Shown here in pieces: positions 1 to 8,231 of a stretch of DNA of 43,054 bases. Below the pieces are notes generated by a model, which searched no databases, was not told the DNA's origin, and saw only the letters and a list, made by a program, of their open reading frames with translations. The stretch is from 01-FULL-43-15b sp964472675 (GTDB taxonomy: Bacteria > Patescibacteriota > Microgenomatia > UBA8517 > UBA10165), in contig CAYYLO010000008.1 in assembly GCA_964472675.1 (NCBI GenBank), positions 1 to 43,054 on the forward strand, written 5' to 3'. Made by a program: the position numbers and the translations under genes. Within the stretch, counting starts at the first letter, position 1. Each line of letters opens with the position of its first letter.

Positions 1-1
1 T

Positions 2-112
2 GCCTCTGCGGTAATGCAACAGTTTGTGGAAGACTTTAAAAAACTACCTCAAATTTTGGAGAAGGTTAAAGAGAAAAACAAAACACAGCCAGAACAGATG
101 GAACTGGTGTAA
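2..112 (+). CDS. C-terminal end of an unidentified protein (partial)
   Basis: An open frame enters from the left edge and ends with TAA at 110-112, leaving 36 residues. The tail is helical and Lys/Glu/Gln-rich (FVEDFKKLPQILEKVKEKNK). The stretch KKLPQILEKV faintly resembles helices that link SIS domains in sugar-phosphate isomerases, but this is too little to assign a function. It ends 8 bases before the RNase J start, so the two are probably co-transcribed. Confidence 0.6.
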   Translation, partial: ASAVMQQFVEDFKKLPQILEKVKEKNKTQPEQMELV

Positions 113-120
113 AAATTTGA

Positions 121-1797
121 ATGGATAAATTACGCTTCATTGCGATTTCAGGAACGATTGACGTAACTGAGAATTTATATGTTTATGAGTATATGCCCGA
201 TCATGGACCGGCGGAGATTATTGTGCTTGATTGCGGCGTAGGTTTTCCGGAAGAGGCAACCTTTGGGGTCGATCTTGTTATCCCGGATTTTTCCTATTTG
301 GTCAGAAACAAGGAAAAAATCAAAGGGGTTTTTATTTCCCATGCCCACGAAGATCATTTTGGTGCGCTGCCATTTTTGCTGGATGTTTTGCCGGATGTAA
401 AAATTTATTCTTCAAAACTTGTGGCCGGATTTATTGAGGACAAGCTTCTTGATTACGGAATAAAAGGCAAAAAAGTTAATATAATAAACCCCGAAGGTGA
501 ACAGGTTGTGACCGGTAGTTTTATAATAGACGCTTTTAGAATTACTCATTCTGTTCCTGATTCTTTAGGTTTTTGTATAACAACTCCTGTAGGACGCGCT
601 TTCCATGTTCCTGATTTTAAGTTCGACTGGACACCGGTTGACGGGAAACCGTTTGATATTGCCAAGGCTGCAAGTTTAGCCAAAGGCGGTGTTTTGTTTA
701 TGGCATCAGATTCTTTGGGTTCGACATCTGAAGGCTATACGATGTCTGAGATAGATATTGAAAAAAATATCGCCAATATTATCAAAGATGCCAAAGGTAG
801 AATTTTCTTTACAACGATTTCTTCCAACATCTCCCGCATGCAGCAGGCGATCAATATTTGCCAAAACTTGGGCAAAAAAGTTGTGTTTATCGGTAGATCA
901 ATTGAGAGAAAAGCAGAAATAGCAAGAGTCTTGGGGCACCTGACTTACGATAATAAAACTGTTGTATCAATTAAGCAGTCTAACGCATTGTCCCCCGATA
1001 AGGTTTTGTATATAGTCTCCGGTTGTTATGGGCAGGTAGGGTCGGCTTTATATCGGGTTGCAACAGGAGAGCACCAGTTTTTAGAAGTAAAAGCGGGGGA
1101 TGTTGTAGTTTTCTCTGCAGATCCGGCGCCTCCTGGAACAGGGCAGACTACTAACTATGTTGTCGACAACTTAATTGAAAAAGGCGCAGAAGTTCACTAT
1201 TACGATACGCAGGAAGATCTACACGTTTCCGGCCACGGCTCGCAAAAGGATATAGAGATGCTTCTGGCACTAGTGCGTCCTAAATATCTAGTGCCTGTTG
1301 GGGGAACGGTTAGGCACAATCGACAATATAATGCTTTGGCGCAACGTATGGGTTGGGAGAAGGGGCAAACTTTAGAGTTGAAACACGGGGATGTTGTTGA
1401 GTTTACCAGAGACGGAAAGGTAAAAAACGGAGAAAGCATTCCAGTTAAAAGCTTGTTGGTTGACGGTTTGGGCTTGGGAGATGTGGGCGAGGTTGTGTTG
1501 TCTGACAGAAAAACGTTGGCAAAAGAAGGTGTGGTTATTGTTGTGTTGCAGGTATCAAAAGCCTCCGGGGTTCTGTTGGGTACACCAGAACTTATCTCGC
1601 GAGGATTTGTGTTTATGAAGGAAAACAAGTCTTTCTTGGATAGAGCAGGGAATGCCGTGGCCAACGAAATTCGCGCCCGAGCCCGAAGAAAAGAAGGGCG
1701 GGATATTAAACATTCATCAGTTGAATTTCTAGAGCGGTTTTTCTTTGAAGAGACCGGCCGCCGCCCCATGATCCTCCCTGTAATCGTGGAAAAGTGA
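121..1797 (+). CDS. rnj: Ribonuclease J family metallo-beta-lactamase/beta-CASP RNase
   Basis: RNase J is a cytoplasmic enzyme with 5'-to-3' exonuclease and endonuclease activity, used in mRNA decay and rRNA maturation. Its 558 residues match the family length. The metallo-beta-lactamase signature HAHEDH lies at about residues 74-79. The next metal ligands are in THSVPDS (H143) and PDFKFDW (D165). The beta-CASP region follows, with YIVSGCYGQ-type sequence and HVSGHGS (H372). The C-terminal domain ends in FLERFFFEETGRRP, as in family members. One residue is odd: the usual PVHGE metal-ligand motif reads PVGGT (G394), so one zinc ligand seems to be missing. The start at 121 fits the usual N-terminus. 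The gene is followed by ftsK after a 32-base gap that carries a promoter. Confidence 0.93.
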   Translation: MDKLRFIAISGTIDVTENLYVYEYMPDHGPAEIIVLDCGVGFPEEATFGVDLVIPDFSYLVRNKEKIKGVFISHAHEDHFGALPFLLDVLPDVKIYSSKLVAGFIEDKLLDYGIKGKKVNIINPEGEQVVTGSFIIDAFRITHSVPDSLGFCITTPVGRAFHVPDFKFDWTPVDGKPFDIAKAASLAKGGVLFMASDSLGSTSEGYTMSEIDIEKNIANIIKDAKGRIFFTTISSNISRMQQAINICQNLGKKVVFIGRSIERKAEIARVLGHLTYDNKTVVSIKQSNALSPDKVLYIVSGCYGQVGSALYRVATGEHQFLEVKAGDVVVFSADPAPPGTGQTTNYVVDNLIEKGAEVHYYDTQEDLHVSGHGSQKDIEMLLALVRPKYLVPVGGTVRHNRQYNALAQRMGWEKGQTLELKHGDVVEFTRDGKVKNGESIPVKSLLVDGLGLGDVGEVVLSDRKTLAKEGVVIVVLQVSKASGVLLGTPELISRGFVFMKENKSFLDRAGNAVANEIRARARRKEGRDIKHSSVEFLERFFFEETGRRPMILPVIVEK

Positions 1798-1811
1798 ACA
1801 CGCGCTGCCTA

Positions 1812-1829
1812 TGATATACTAGCCTTAAC
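1812..1829 (+). promoter_or_regulatory. Extended -10 promoter for leaderless ftsK
   Basis: TGATATACT at 1812-1820 is an extended -10 element. The ATG of ftsK begins at 1830, only 9 bases after it, which leaves almost no 5' UTR. No good -35 or Shine-Dalgarno site is visible. The bases between (AGCCTTAAC) share AGCCT with the alaS promoter. Confidence 0.6.
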
Positions 1830-3905
1830 ATGCCCAGAAAAAGACGCGGTTTTTTAAAAAACTCCTTTAACCTCAAGCTGAAAAAACACACAATTGTTTC
1901 TATCGGTCAAATTCTGTGCTTTGCGGTTGCCGGTCTAATCATTGTTTCATTTTCAAGACAAGGTTTCGTTTTGGAATCTTTAAATAGCGCTTTAGTTTCG
2001 CGCTTTTCCTGGACTTCTCTTTTTATCCCCTTTTTCTTCATAGTGTCAGGATTAATGCTGTCCCGGTTGAAAACTCCATTAAGCCAACCTACGGTTCTTT
2101 TGGGAAGTGTGCTTTTTGCACTTTGTGCTGCGGCGATAACCCAGGCGGGAACTTTTGGAGAGCAAATTTGGCAAGCTATAGCGGTTTTGATAACAGGGGT
2201 TGGCGCTGCATTGGTTTTTTTAGGGGGGATGGTCATTGGAATTTTGATATTTTTCAATACTTCTTTGGATAGAGTAATATCTTTTTTCATATCCATATTG
2301 GTTAACTTGCGCCACAGAATTTTGGGAACTACACCTGGCCCGAATTTCAATTTGGCCAAAAATATTAAAGTGAGTGGGGTGGGAGTATTACCACAGCACG
2401 GCAAAGTTGCACCCCCAGCCCCAGTGAAAGAAGCGGCCATTGCGGCACCAGCCATTAATCTTCCGGGTCAAGCCGGAGTTTGGGATTATCCACCTCTTTC
2501 TTTGGTTTCTGACACTCATGGCGGCAAGGCTGATCGCGGAGACATTAAAGCCAACGCTGATATTATCGAGAGGACTTTGGATTCGTTTGGTATTAAGTCT
2601 CAAGTTAAAGAGATAAACGGTGGACCTGCGGTTACTCAATACGCCTTGGAAGTGGCGTTGGGCACAAAGCTTTCTAGAATTACAAACTTATCAAATGACT
2701 TGGCGCTGGCTTTGGCGGCTCCTTCCGGACAAATTCGTATTGAGGCGCCTATTCCTGGCCGATCGCTAGTGGGGATTGAATTGCCAAACCGCTCTCCGGA
2801 GTTTGTTTCTTTGCGGCAGATTTTGGAGTCGGATTTGATGCGGGAGGCTAAATCTAAGTTGGCGGTGTCTTTGGGGTTGGACGTTGCAGGTAAACCAGTA
2901 ATTGCGGATTTGGCAAAAATGCCGCATTCGCTGATTGCCGGACAAACAGGCTCCGGTAAATCTGTAGCATTAAATGCTTTCATTTGTTCAATTTTGTTCC
3001 GTGCCTCGCCGAACGAAGTTAAATTTATTTTCGTTGATCCCAAAAGGGTAGAGTTAACTGGCTACAACGGCATCCCCCATCTTCTGGCTCCAGTTATTAC
3101 CGAGCCTGAAAAAGTTGTTTCGGCTTTAAAATACCTGGCTTCCGAGATGGATCAGAGGTACAAAATGTTTGCAGAAGTTGGGGCGAGAAACATCGCTGCT
3201 TATAACGAAATGTCAGGTTTCCAAGCCTTACCTTATATAGTGTTAGTTATTGATGAGTTGGCTGATATTATGCTTTTCTCCCCGGCAGAAGTAGAGGATG
3301 CGGTTACCAGGCTTGCGCAAATGTCGCGGGCTGTGGGGATTCACATGCTTTTGGCTACCCAGCGCCCTTCGGTTGATGTATTAACAGGACTTATTAAGGC
3401 TAATATTCCAGCGCGTATCGCTTTTGCAGTTTCTTCACTGGTAGACTCCCGGGTCATTCTGGACTCTCCTGGCGCAGAGAAGTTGTTGGGCCGCGGAGAT
3501 ATGCTGTATCTTCCGCCAGATGAGGCAAAGCCCCGCCGTATCCAGGGTGCTTATGTTTCAGATCCGGACACCAGCCGTCTGATTGAATTTTTAAGAAGAA
3601 CTGGAGTTGCGCCTCAATACACAGAAGAAGTAACTAATATGCCTGTTCGTGGTGGAAATGGGGTTGCTGGTGGTACAGAAGAGCGAGACGATCTTTTTGC
3701 CGAAGCTGTAAGAATAGTTTGCAGTAGCGACAAAGCCTCGGCTTCGCTTTTGCAACGCAGGCTTTCTGTAGGATATGCCCGGGCAGCCAGAATGCTTGAC
3801 CAGTTGGAGGCAGCAGGTGTAGTGGGGAGGGCTGATGGATCTAAGCCAAGAGATGTACTGATAAACAATCCAGAAGAGTTTCTTGCGCAACAAGCAGCGC
3901 AATAG
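1830..3905 (+). CDS. ftsK: FtsK/SpoIIIE-type DNA translocase
   Basis: FtsK is a septum-located hexameric DNA pump that clears and segregates chromosome ends during division. The 691-residue protein begins with a basic stretch and four hydrophobic segments between about residues 20 and 155. A short Ala/Pro linker follows, then the alpha/beta motor. Walker A GQTGSGKS is at 371-378 and Walker B VLVIDELAD at about 471-479. The FtsK motifs VDPKRVEL, LLATQRPSVDVLTG and a C-terminal winged-helix gamma domain (about 610-680, LQRRLSVGYARAARMLDQLE) are all present. It is shorter than E. coli FtsK because the linker is short, as in SpoIIIE. The ATG at 1830 sits just after a -10 box. The next gene follows after 7 bases. 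Confidence 0.96.
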   Translation: MPRKRRGFLKNSFNLKLKKHTIVSIGQILCFAVAGLIIVSFSRQGFVLESLNSALVSRFSWTSLFIPFFFIVSGLMLSRLKTPLSQPTVLLGSVLFALCAAAITQAGTFGEQIWQAIAVLITGVGAALVFLGGMVIGILIFFNTSLDRVISFFISILVNLRHRILGTTPGPNFNLAKNIKVSGVGVLPQHGKVAPPAPVKEAAIAAPAINLPGQAGVWDYPPLSLVSDTHGGKADRGDIKANADIIERTLDSFGIKSQVKEINGGPAVTQYALEVALGTKLSRITNLSNDLALALAAPSGQIRIEAPIPGRSLVGIELPNRSPEFVSLRQILESDLMREAKSKLAVSLGLDVAGKPVIADLAKMPHSLIAGQTGSGKSVALNAFICSILFRASPNEVKFIFVDPKRVELTGYNGIPHLLAPVITEPEKVVSALKYLASEMDQRYKMFAEVGARNIAAYNEMSGFQALPYIVLVIDELADIMLFSPAEVEDAVTRLAQMSRAVGIHMLLATQRPSVDVLTGLIKANIPARIAFAVSSLVDSRVILDSPGAEKLLGRGDMLYLPPDEAKPRRIQGAYVSDPDTSRLIEFLRRTGVAPQYTEEVTNMPVRGGNGVAGGTEERDDLFAEAVRIVCSSDKASASLLQRRLSVGYARAARMLDQLEAAGVVGRADGSKPRDVLINNPEEFLAQQAAQ

Positions 3906-3912
3906 GTGAATT

Positions 3913-4518
3913 ATGAGAACTGTTGGCAGCTTACTTAAAAACGCTCGTGAGGAGAAAGGCTTAGGTTTAAGTTGCGTTGCCCAGACGACCAAAATAAAAG
4001 AGAAGTTTTTGATTGCGCTTGAGGAGTCATACTGGGCAGCCCTTCCAAATTTGCCGATAGCAGCCGGTTTTGTTAAAAGTTATGCCCAAAATGTTGGCGT
4101 TGATACCAACTTGGCTCTAGCTTTACTAAGAAGGGATTTTACTTCAGTTAGTGTAAGTGAATTTAAAAGCCAGGAGATGCCTGTTAGCGGACGCTTTGTT
4201 TGGACACCGAAGGCTACTGTTGCTGCTTCCTTTTTGGGCACATTGCTTTTAGTTGGCGGGTATTTGTTCCGCCAATACTATCTCTTCGTAGCACCTCCTT
4301 CCTTATCAGTAGAAACTAAACCCCAAGGGGAGAGATTTTTAATTTCGGGTAAGACCTTACCTTCTGCAACGGTGGAAGTAAACAAACGCCCTGTATTATT
4401 AGAAAAAGATGGAGCTTTCTCAATTGTGATCGATAGAGAAGAAGTGGGAAACAAGATCGAAGTTAAAGCTGTCTCAAGGTCGGGGAAAAGCACTATTGTT
4501 GAAAAAGTAGCGCAATAA
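3913..4518 (+). CDS. RodZ-like HTH membrane protein
   Basis: The protein has 201 residues. Residues 1-75 form an HTH_25-type helix-turn-helix (GSLLKNAREEKGLGLSCVAQ...), the cytoplasmic domain by which RodZ contacts MreB-type cytoskeleton. One transmembrane helix lies at about 101-119. The outside part (about 128-201) is a small beta-rich domain (SVETKPQGERFLISGKTLPS...) of the kind found in extracellular Ig-like or glucodextranase-B-like modules. The architecture supports a cell-shape or cell-wall role, but no MreB is visible in this window. It probably shares the ftsK transcript. Confidence 0.8.
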   Translation: MRTVGSLLKNAREEKGLGLSCVAQTTKIKEKFLIALEESYWAALPNLPIAAGFVKSYAQNVGVDTNLALALLRRDFTSVSVSEFKSQEMPVSGRFVWTPKATVAASFLGTLLLVGGYLFRQYYLFVAPPSLSVETKPQGERFLISGKTLPSATVEVNKRPVLLEKDGAFSIVIDREEVGNKIEVKAVSRSGKSTIVEKVAQ

Positions 4519-4582
4519 CAATAAAAAATTTTAGAATTTGAATATTTGAGAATTGTTTGAAAATAGAAAATTGTAAATTCCG

Positions 4583-4612
4583 TTGACTACGTCACATGAA
4601 GTGTGGTAACGT
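4583..4612 (+). promoter_or_regulatory. Candidate promoter upstream of the 4621 gene
   Basis: TTGACT (4583-4588) is followed after 18 bases by TAACGT (4607-4612), preceded by TGG, which makes an extended -10. Transcription would start very near the ATG at 4621, giving another near-leaderless gene. The -10 match is only moderate. Confidence 0.4.
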
Positions 4613-4620
4613 CAATGACA

Positions 4621-5070
4621 ATGGATCCTGTTCGCATCCTCCTCTTTGTTGTAGTCTCGCTCTTAACAGGTCTTCTTATCGCAGTTGGGATTCAGGCATT
4701 TTTAATTTTTCTTGATCTAAAGCGCTCTATTAAAAAATTAAATCAGCTTTTAGAAGATGCCCAGGTTTTAACAAATTCTGTTGCGCGCCCGGTACAAGGT
4801 TTAACCCACTTAGTAGAAGGAGTTAAAAACATCAGAAGTGTTATTGACTTTGCCAGTACTCTCATGAATAAACAACAGACAGTTGAACCTAGAGAACACA
4901 ATTCTCAAAAAGAATCGTGGGAGTCTTCTACGTCAATGGAAGATGAAGAAACGCAATTTAGGCAAAGAGCGGCGTTGTTATTGGGCGAGGATGCCCCACA
5001 TCCGGTCCAAAAGGTTCAGGAACACGGTCGCCGTTTCTTTCACCGCGCCGGCAAACCCCTTACCTCTTGA
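4621..5070 (+). CDS. Small membrane-anchored protein of unknown function
   Basis: The product has about 149 residues from the ATG at 4621. Upstream in-frame GTG 4603 and ATG 4615 are alternatives. One strong N-terminal membrane helix (about residues 5-31, ILLFVVVSLLTGLLIAVGIQ) is followed by an amphipathic helix with a coiled-coil look (DLKRSIKKLNQLLEDAQVL). The tail is polar and low in complexity, with Glu/Gln runs. The topology resembles DUF948-like proteins, but I cannot assign it to a family. The predicted promoter suggests transcription separate from the rodZ-like gene. Confidence 0.6.
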   Translation: MDPVRILLFVVVSLLTGLLIAVGIQAFLIFLDLKRSIKKLNQLLEDAQVLTNSVARPVQGLTHLVEGVKNIRSVIDFASTLMNKQQTVEPREHNSQKESWESSTSMEDEETQFRQRAALLLGEDAPHPVQKVQEHGRRFFHRAGKPLTS

Positions 5071-5095
5071 CAGTTGGAGCTCCAGTGTGTATATG
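5067..5095 (+). promoter_or_regulatory. Possible promoter of the toxin-antitoxin pair
   Basis: TTGACA (5067-5072), a 17-base spacer and TATATG (5090-5095) make a good sigma-70-type match. The -10 overlaps the ATG of the antitoxin-like frame, so either that ATG is not used, the box is fortuitous, or a nearby hexamer is the true -10. Confidence 0.35.
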
Positions 5096-5326
5096 CATTA
5101 CCAACGTCTTAATATAACTTTTCCAAGTGAACTAGCAAATCAATTGAGGAAGGAAATTCCGGCACGTACCAGGAGCCAGTATATTGCCAATGCAGTTAAA
5201 TAAAAGCTTTACAAAGAAAAGAATTTAAAAAAAGAGCTTATAAAAAGCTATAAAGCCAACGCCAAGCTATATGAAGAAATTAACAAAGAGTGGGAAACAG
5301 TTGATCTTGAATCATGGCCAGAATAA
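5093..5326 (+). pseudogene. MazE/RHH-type antitoxin interrupted by an in-frame stop
   Basis: From ATG 5093 the frame encodes a ribbon-helix-helix start (YQRLNITFPSELANQLRKEI...SQYIANAVK) and then stops at TAA 5201-5203. The same frame continues after the stop for 40 codons (KLYKEKNLKKELIKSYKANA...) and ends in DLESWPE with TAA at 5324-5326. That tail is typical of antitoxins that pair with MazF/PemK toxins, and it overlaps the toxin start by 13 bases. The full product would be about 77 residues. A single base change (for example GAA to TAA) would explain the stop. The short 36-residue product keeps the DNA-binding part but loses the toxin-binding tail. A sequencing error cannot be excluded. 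Confidence 0.7.
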
Positions 5327-5664
5327 AACGAGGGCAAGTCTGGATTGCAAATATAGATCCAGGTTTTGAAAGTGAAATAAGAAAGAAAAGGCCTGTATTA
5401 ATTATCTCCAACGATACGATCAACGCCTACTGGCCCAAAGTTATAGCAGTTCCTATCACGACTAAGGTTTTCTATCCTGGTGTTGAAAAAGTAAGTATCG
5501 GGAAAGAAGCTGGAGTTAAAGTAGATTCCGAGCTTCTCGCTACTGAAATTAGATCCATAGATAAAAAAAGGCTTGTTGAGAAAGCCGGAAAGATAACAAA
5601 AGAGAAATTGTTTGAAGTAGAAGCCGCTCTGCGAGCAGTGTTGGGAATTGAAGAAATTAATTGA
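5314..5664 (+). CDS. mazF: MazF/PemK family endoribonuclease toxin
   Basis: MazF-type toxins are small mRNA interferases that cut RNA at short sequences until bound by the antitoxin. The 116-residue protein shows the family opening RGQVWIANIDP, followed by KKRPVLIISND, VIAVPITTK and the conserved SELLATEIRSIDKKRL segment. The length is normal and no break is visible. The start overlaps the end of the antitoxin frame (ATGGCCAGAATAA), the usual coupling for this type of pair. Because that antitoxin contains a stop codon, the toxin may be unneutralised, weakly expressed or inactive. Confidence 0.9.
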   Translation: MARIKRGQVWIANIDPGFESEIRKKRPVLIISNDTINAYWPKVIAVPITTKVFYPGVEKVSIGKEAGVKVDSELLATEIRSIDKKRLVEKAGKITKEKLFEVEAALRAVLGIEEIN

Positions 5665-5696
5665 CTTCACTTTCTAAAGCTGTCAAGCTAAGGTAA

Positions 5697-6290
5697 GTGA
5701 ACAAAACTTCTCAAAAAGGCAACGTTGCCATAATCCTTCTTTTTGCAATACTTTTGGTTGGAGTTGCCGCCGGAGCTTACTACTATGGTAAAGGTGAGTT
5801 AAAGCTTCCCACAAAACAACAAGCTTCGTCTGAGATCCAAGTTGTTGCAACACCAACTCCAAATGCAAGCAATCTTATCTTGGAAAAACTAGTATTCAAC
5901 ATCCCCTTGGACTGGTGGTCAAAGTCTTATGATGATGTAAACAGTGGGAAATGGGCAAATATTAACCCTCAACCTTTGCCAGAGCCAGGAGATGCTGTTC
6001 CAGCCTTCACTTTGTACTATCGACCAAATAAAACTATCGAAGAACAAAAAACTGAGCTCATCGATAATTGGGGTCTAACAGATAGGAAAGAAGAAACAAA
6101 AAATGTAAATGGCTCAACAGTTTACATACTTAAAGGAATGTCCAAGCCCGGATTTTTAGAATCAAAAAATATGGCAATCGCCTTAGCCCAAAAAGACCAA
6201 AACATCTATTACCTATTTGACACAGGGACATTGACGAACCACGAAGTCTACTTCGACCAAATCCTTTCCACATTCAAATTCACCAACTAG
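5697..6290 (+). CDS. Membrane-anchored exported protein of unknown function
   Basis: The 197-residue product starts at GTG 5697. A basic N-terminus and one hydrophobic helix (about residues 10-28, VAIILLFAILLVGVAAGAYY) act as signal anchor. A Thr/Pro/Ser linker around 45-58 leads to an outside domain of about 140 residues (FNIPLDWWSKSYDD... to ...QILSTFKFTN). The ending, with YYLFDTG and DQILSTFKF, resembles PsbP-like lipoprotein domains that finish with F..IL.SF.F, but the match is weak. No lipobox is present. Confidence 0.65.
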   Translation: MNKTSQKGNVAIILLFAILLVGVAAGAYYYGKGELKLPTKQQASSEIQVVATPTPNASNLILEKLVFNIPLDWWSKSYDDVNSGKWANINPQPLPEPGDAVPAFTLYYRPNKTIEEQKTELIDNWGLTDRKEETKNVNGSTVYILKGMSKPGFLESKNMAIALAQKDQNIYYLFDTGTLTNHEVYFDQILSTFKFTN

Positions 6291-6302
6291 GCCTCTTTCT
6301 GC

Positions 6303-6319
6303 TACAATAGCCTCACAGT
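6303..6319 (+). promoter_or_regulatory. -10 element of near-leaderless alaS
   Basis: TACAAT (6303-6308) lies 11 bases before the alaS ATG at 6320. The sequence after it (AGCCTCACAGT) shares AGCCT with the ftsK promoter. A weak TTCACC at 6279 could serve as -35. Confidence 0.5.
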
Positions 6320-8155
6320 ATGACTTCTTCTGAAATCAGACAAAAGTACTTAAAGTTTTTTGAAGAGCGGGGGCACAAAAGAATTAAACCCGCACCTTTG
6401 GTTTTAGAAAACGACCCTACAACCCTTTTTACTTCTTCCGGTATGCAGCCACTAGTGCCATACCTCAAAGGTTTACGCACCCACCCCCGAGGTGTCAGGC
6501 TGGTTGATGTGCAACCATCATTTCGGGCAGAAGACATTGAAGAAGTTGGAGACAACCGGCACACGACTTTTTTTGAGATGCTTGGCAATTGGTCTTTAGG
6601 AAATTACTTTAAAAAAGAACAGCTCGCGTGGTTCTGGGAATTTCTCATAAAGGAGTTAGAACTGCCAAAAAATAAACTTCATGTTTCGGTTTTTGAGGGG
6701 GATGGAACTGTGGGAAAAGATGAAGAGTCTTACAGCATTTGGAAAGACTTAGGGGTGGAAGAGGATCATATCCATTGGTATGGCGCAAAAAAGAATTGGT
6801 GGAGCCGCTCTGGTCCTCCGGAGACGATGGTAGTTGGGGATATAGGCGGTCCGGATTCGGAAGTTTTTTACGACTTTGGGGAAGAATTAAGTATGCACAA
6901 GACCTCTTTGTGCAAGGATGAACCCTGTCATCCAAATTGCGACTGTGGAAGATTTTTAGAGATTGGCAACTCTGTGTTTATCCAATATAAGAAAATTGAA
7001 GACGGAACCTTAGAAGAGCTTCCTCAAAAAAGTGTTGATTTTGGTGGAGGTTTGGAGCGCTTAACAGCAGTCTCGCAAAATCAACCTGACATTTTCAAAA
7101 TCGACCTGCTTTGGCCAATTATCGGGACCGTTTGTTCCCAATTGGGCGCAAAAGGAGAAATAAAATATAGTAAAGATCAGGAGACGGATAAGGCATTAAG
7201 AGTTATTGCAGACCACATGCGGGCGGCGGTGTTTCTTATAAAAGACAATGTCACTCCTTCAAATAAAATGCAGGGCTATCTATTGCGGAGGCTCATACGC
7301 AGAGCTGCTGTCAAATTTACTTCCCTAGGCGGGCAGTTGGGCACTCTAAACATTGCGGCTGTTGCTGTAATTAATGCATACGAAGATACTGATTTTCTTC
7401 GGGGATTTGAAGAAAAAGTGCAAAGTGTTCTTTATGATGAACTGGAGAAGTTCAGACTAACACTTGATAAGGGGCTTAAGGAAATTGCAAAAAGAGATTA
7501 TATGGACGGTAAAGCAGCATTTGATCTTTACCAGTCTTACGGGTTCCCTCTTGAATTGACCGAGGAACTCTTGCTTCAAAAAGGGCAACAAGTCGATAAA
7601 AATGAATTCTATTCTGAGTTTGAGAAGCACAAAGAGCTGTCCAGAACTGCGTCAGCGGGGATGTTTAAAGGAGGGCTCTCCTCAATAGGTGAGACGGAAA
7701 CCAAATACCATACAGCAACACATTTATTACATGCGGCTTTGCGAAAAATTTTGGGCGAGCATGTTGTTCAGCGCGGCTCAAATATAACGGCCGAAAGGTT
7801 GCGTTTTGATTTTGCTCACAACGAAAAAGTTATCCCTGAGCAGTTAAAAGAAGTTGAAGAATTGGTAAATCAAAAAATTGAGGAGGATTTGCCGGTAAGT
7901 TTTGAAGAAATGGGGAGAGAGGAAGCAGAGAAAACTGGAGCAATTCACGCTTTTGGGGAGAAATATGGGCAAAGAGTAAAGGTATATACGATAGGTCCCA
8001 CTTTGCACGATGCTTCGCGGGGCGTTCCTTTCAGTCGCGAGTTTTGCGGGGGGCCGCATGTGGCAAGAACGGGCGAGATTGGTATGATCAAAATACAAAA
8101 AGAAGAGTCAGCCGGGAGTGGTATTCGTCGTATTTACGCAACGATTTGTGAATAA
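6320..8155 (+). CDS. alaS: Alanyl-tRNA synthetase, short form
   Basis: AlaRS charges tRNA-Ala and edits mischarged Ser or Gly. The class II catalytic core is at residues 1-240 (IRQKYLKFFEERGH, SSGMQPLVPYLKG, HTTFFEMLGNWSLGNYF, GGGLERL). A Cys/His-rich insertion (CKDEPCHPNCDC, about 197-208) may bind zinc. The editing domain has HTATH (H464, H468) and CGGPH (C576, H580), its four metal ligands. The protein ends at 611 residues, straight after the editing domain. It lacks the coiled coil and C-Ala (DHHA1) domain of the roughly 875-residue E. coli enzyme, so tRNA binding must rely on the remaining domains. The start at ATG 6320 follows a -10 box. Confidence 0.96.
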   Translation: MTSSEIRQKYLKFFEERGHKRIKPAPLVLENDPTTLFTSSGMQPLVPYLKGLRTHPRGVRLVDVQPSFRAEDIEEVGDNRHTTFFEMLGNWSLGNYFKKEQLAWFWEFLIKELELPKNKLHVSVFEGDGTVGKDEESYSIWKDLGVEEDHIHWYGAKKNWWSRSGPPETMVVGDIGGPDSEVFYDFGEELSMHKTSLCKDEPCHPNCDCGRFLEIGNSVFIQYKKIEDGTLEELPQKSVDFGGGLERLTAVSQNQPDIFKIDLLWPIIGTVCSQLGAKGEIKYSKDQETDKALRVIADHMRAAVFLIKDNVTPSNKMQGYLLRRLIRRAAVKFTSLGGQLGTLNIAAVAVINAYEDTDFLRGFEEKVQSVLYDELEKFRLTLDKGLKEIAKRDYMDGKAAFDLYQSYGFPLELTEELLLQKGQQVDKNEFYSEFEKHKELSRTASAGMFKGGLSSIGETETKYHTATHLLHAALRKILGEHVVQRGSNITAERLRFDFAHNEKVIPEQLKEVEELVNQKIEEDLPVSFEEMGREEAEKTGAIHAFGEKYGQRVKVYTIGPTLHDASRGVPFSREFCGGPHVARTGEIGMIKIQKEESAGSGIRRIYATICE

Positions 8156-8176
8156 GCGTGTTACAATTACGATAAG

Positions 8177-8230
8177 AATCTGCGCTGTCGCGCAGAACCT
8201 TGCTGTTGTTTTGCTACGCGACACAACAGT
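8177..8230 (+). other. Two hairpins in the alaS downstream gap
   Basis: TCTGCGC-TGTC-GCGCAGA (about 8179-8196) and CTGTTGT-N13-ACAACAG (about 8203-8229) are both perfect 7-bp stems. Neither is followed by a clear T-run, so they are not classic terminators. They lie between the alaS stop and the duplicated alaS tail. Confidence 0.5.
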
Positions 8231-8231
8231 A

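Noticed and set aside
1200..1769. Long leftward open frame inside the RNase J gene
   Set aside because: It is antisense to a clear gene, has Ser/Thr/Pro-rich low-complexity composition and no start signals.
8159..8165. TTACAAT as a promoter after alaS
   Set aside because: No -35 at a suitable distance; the following stretch is explained better as hairpins and an alaS scar.
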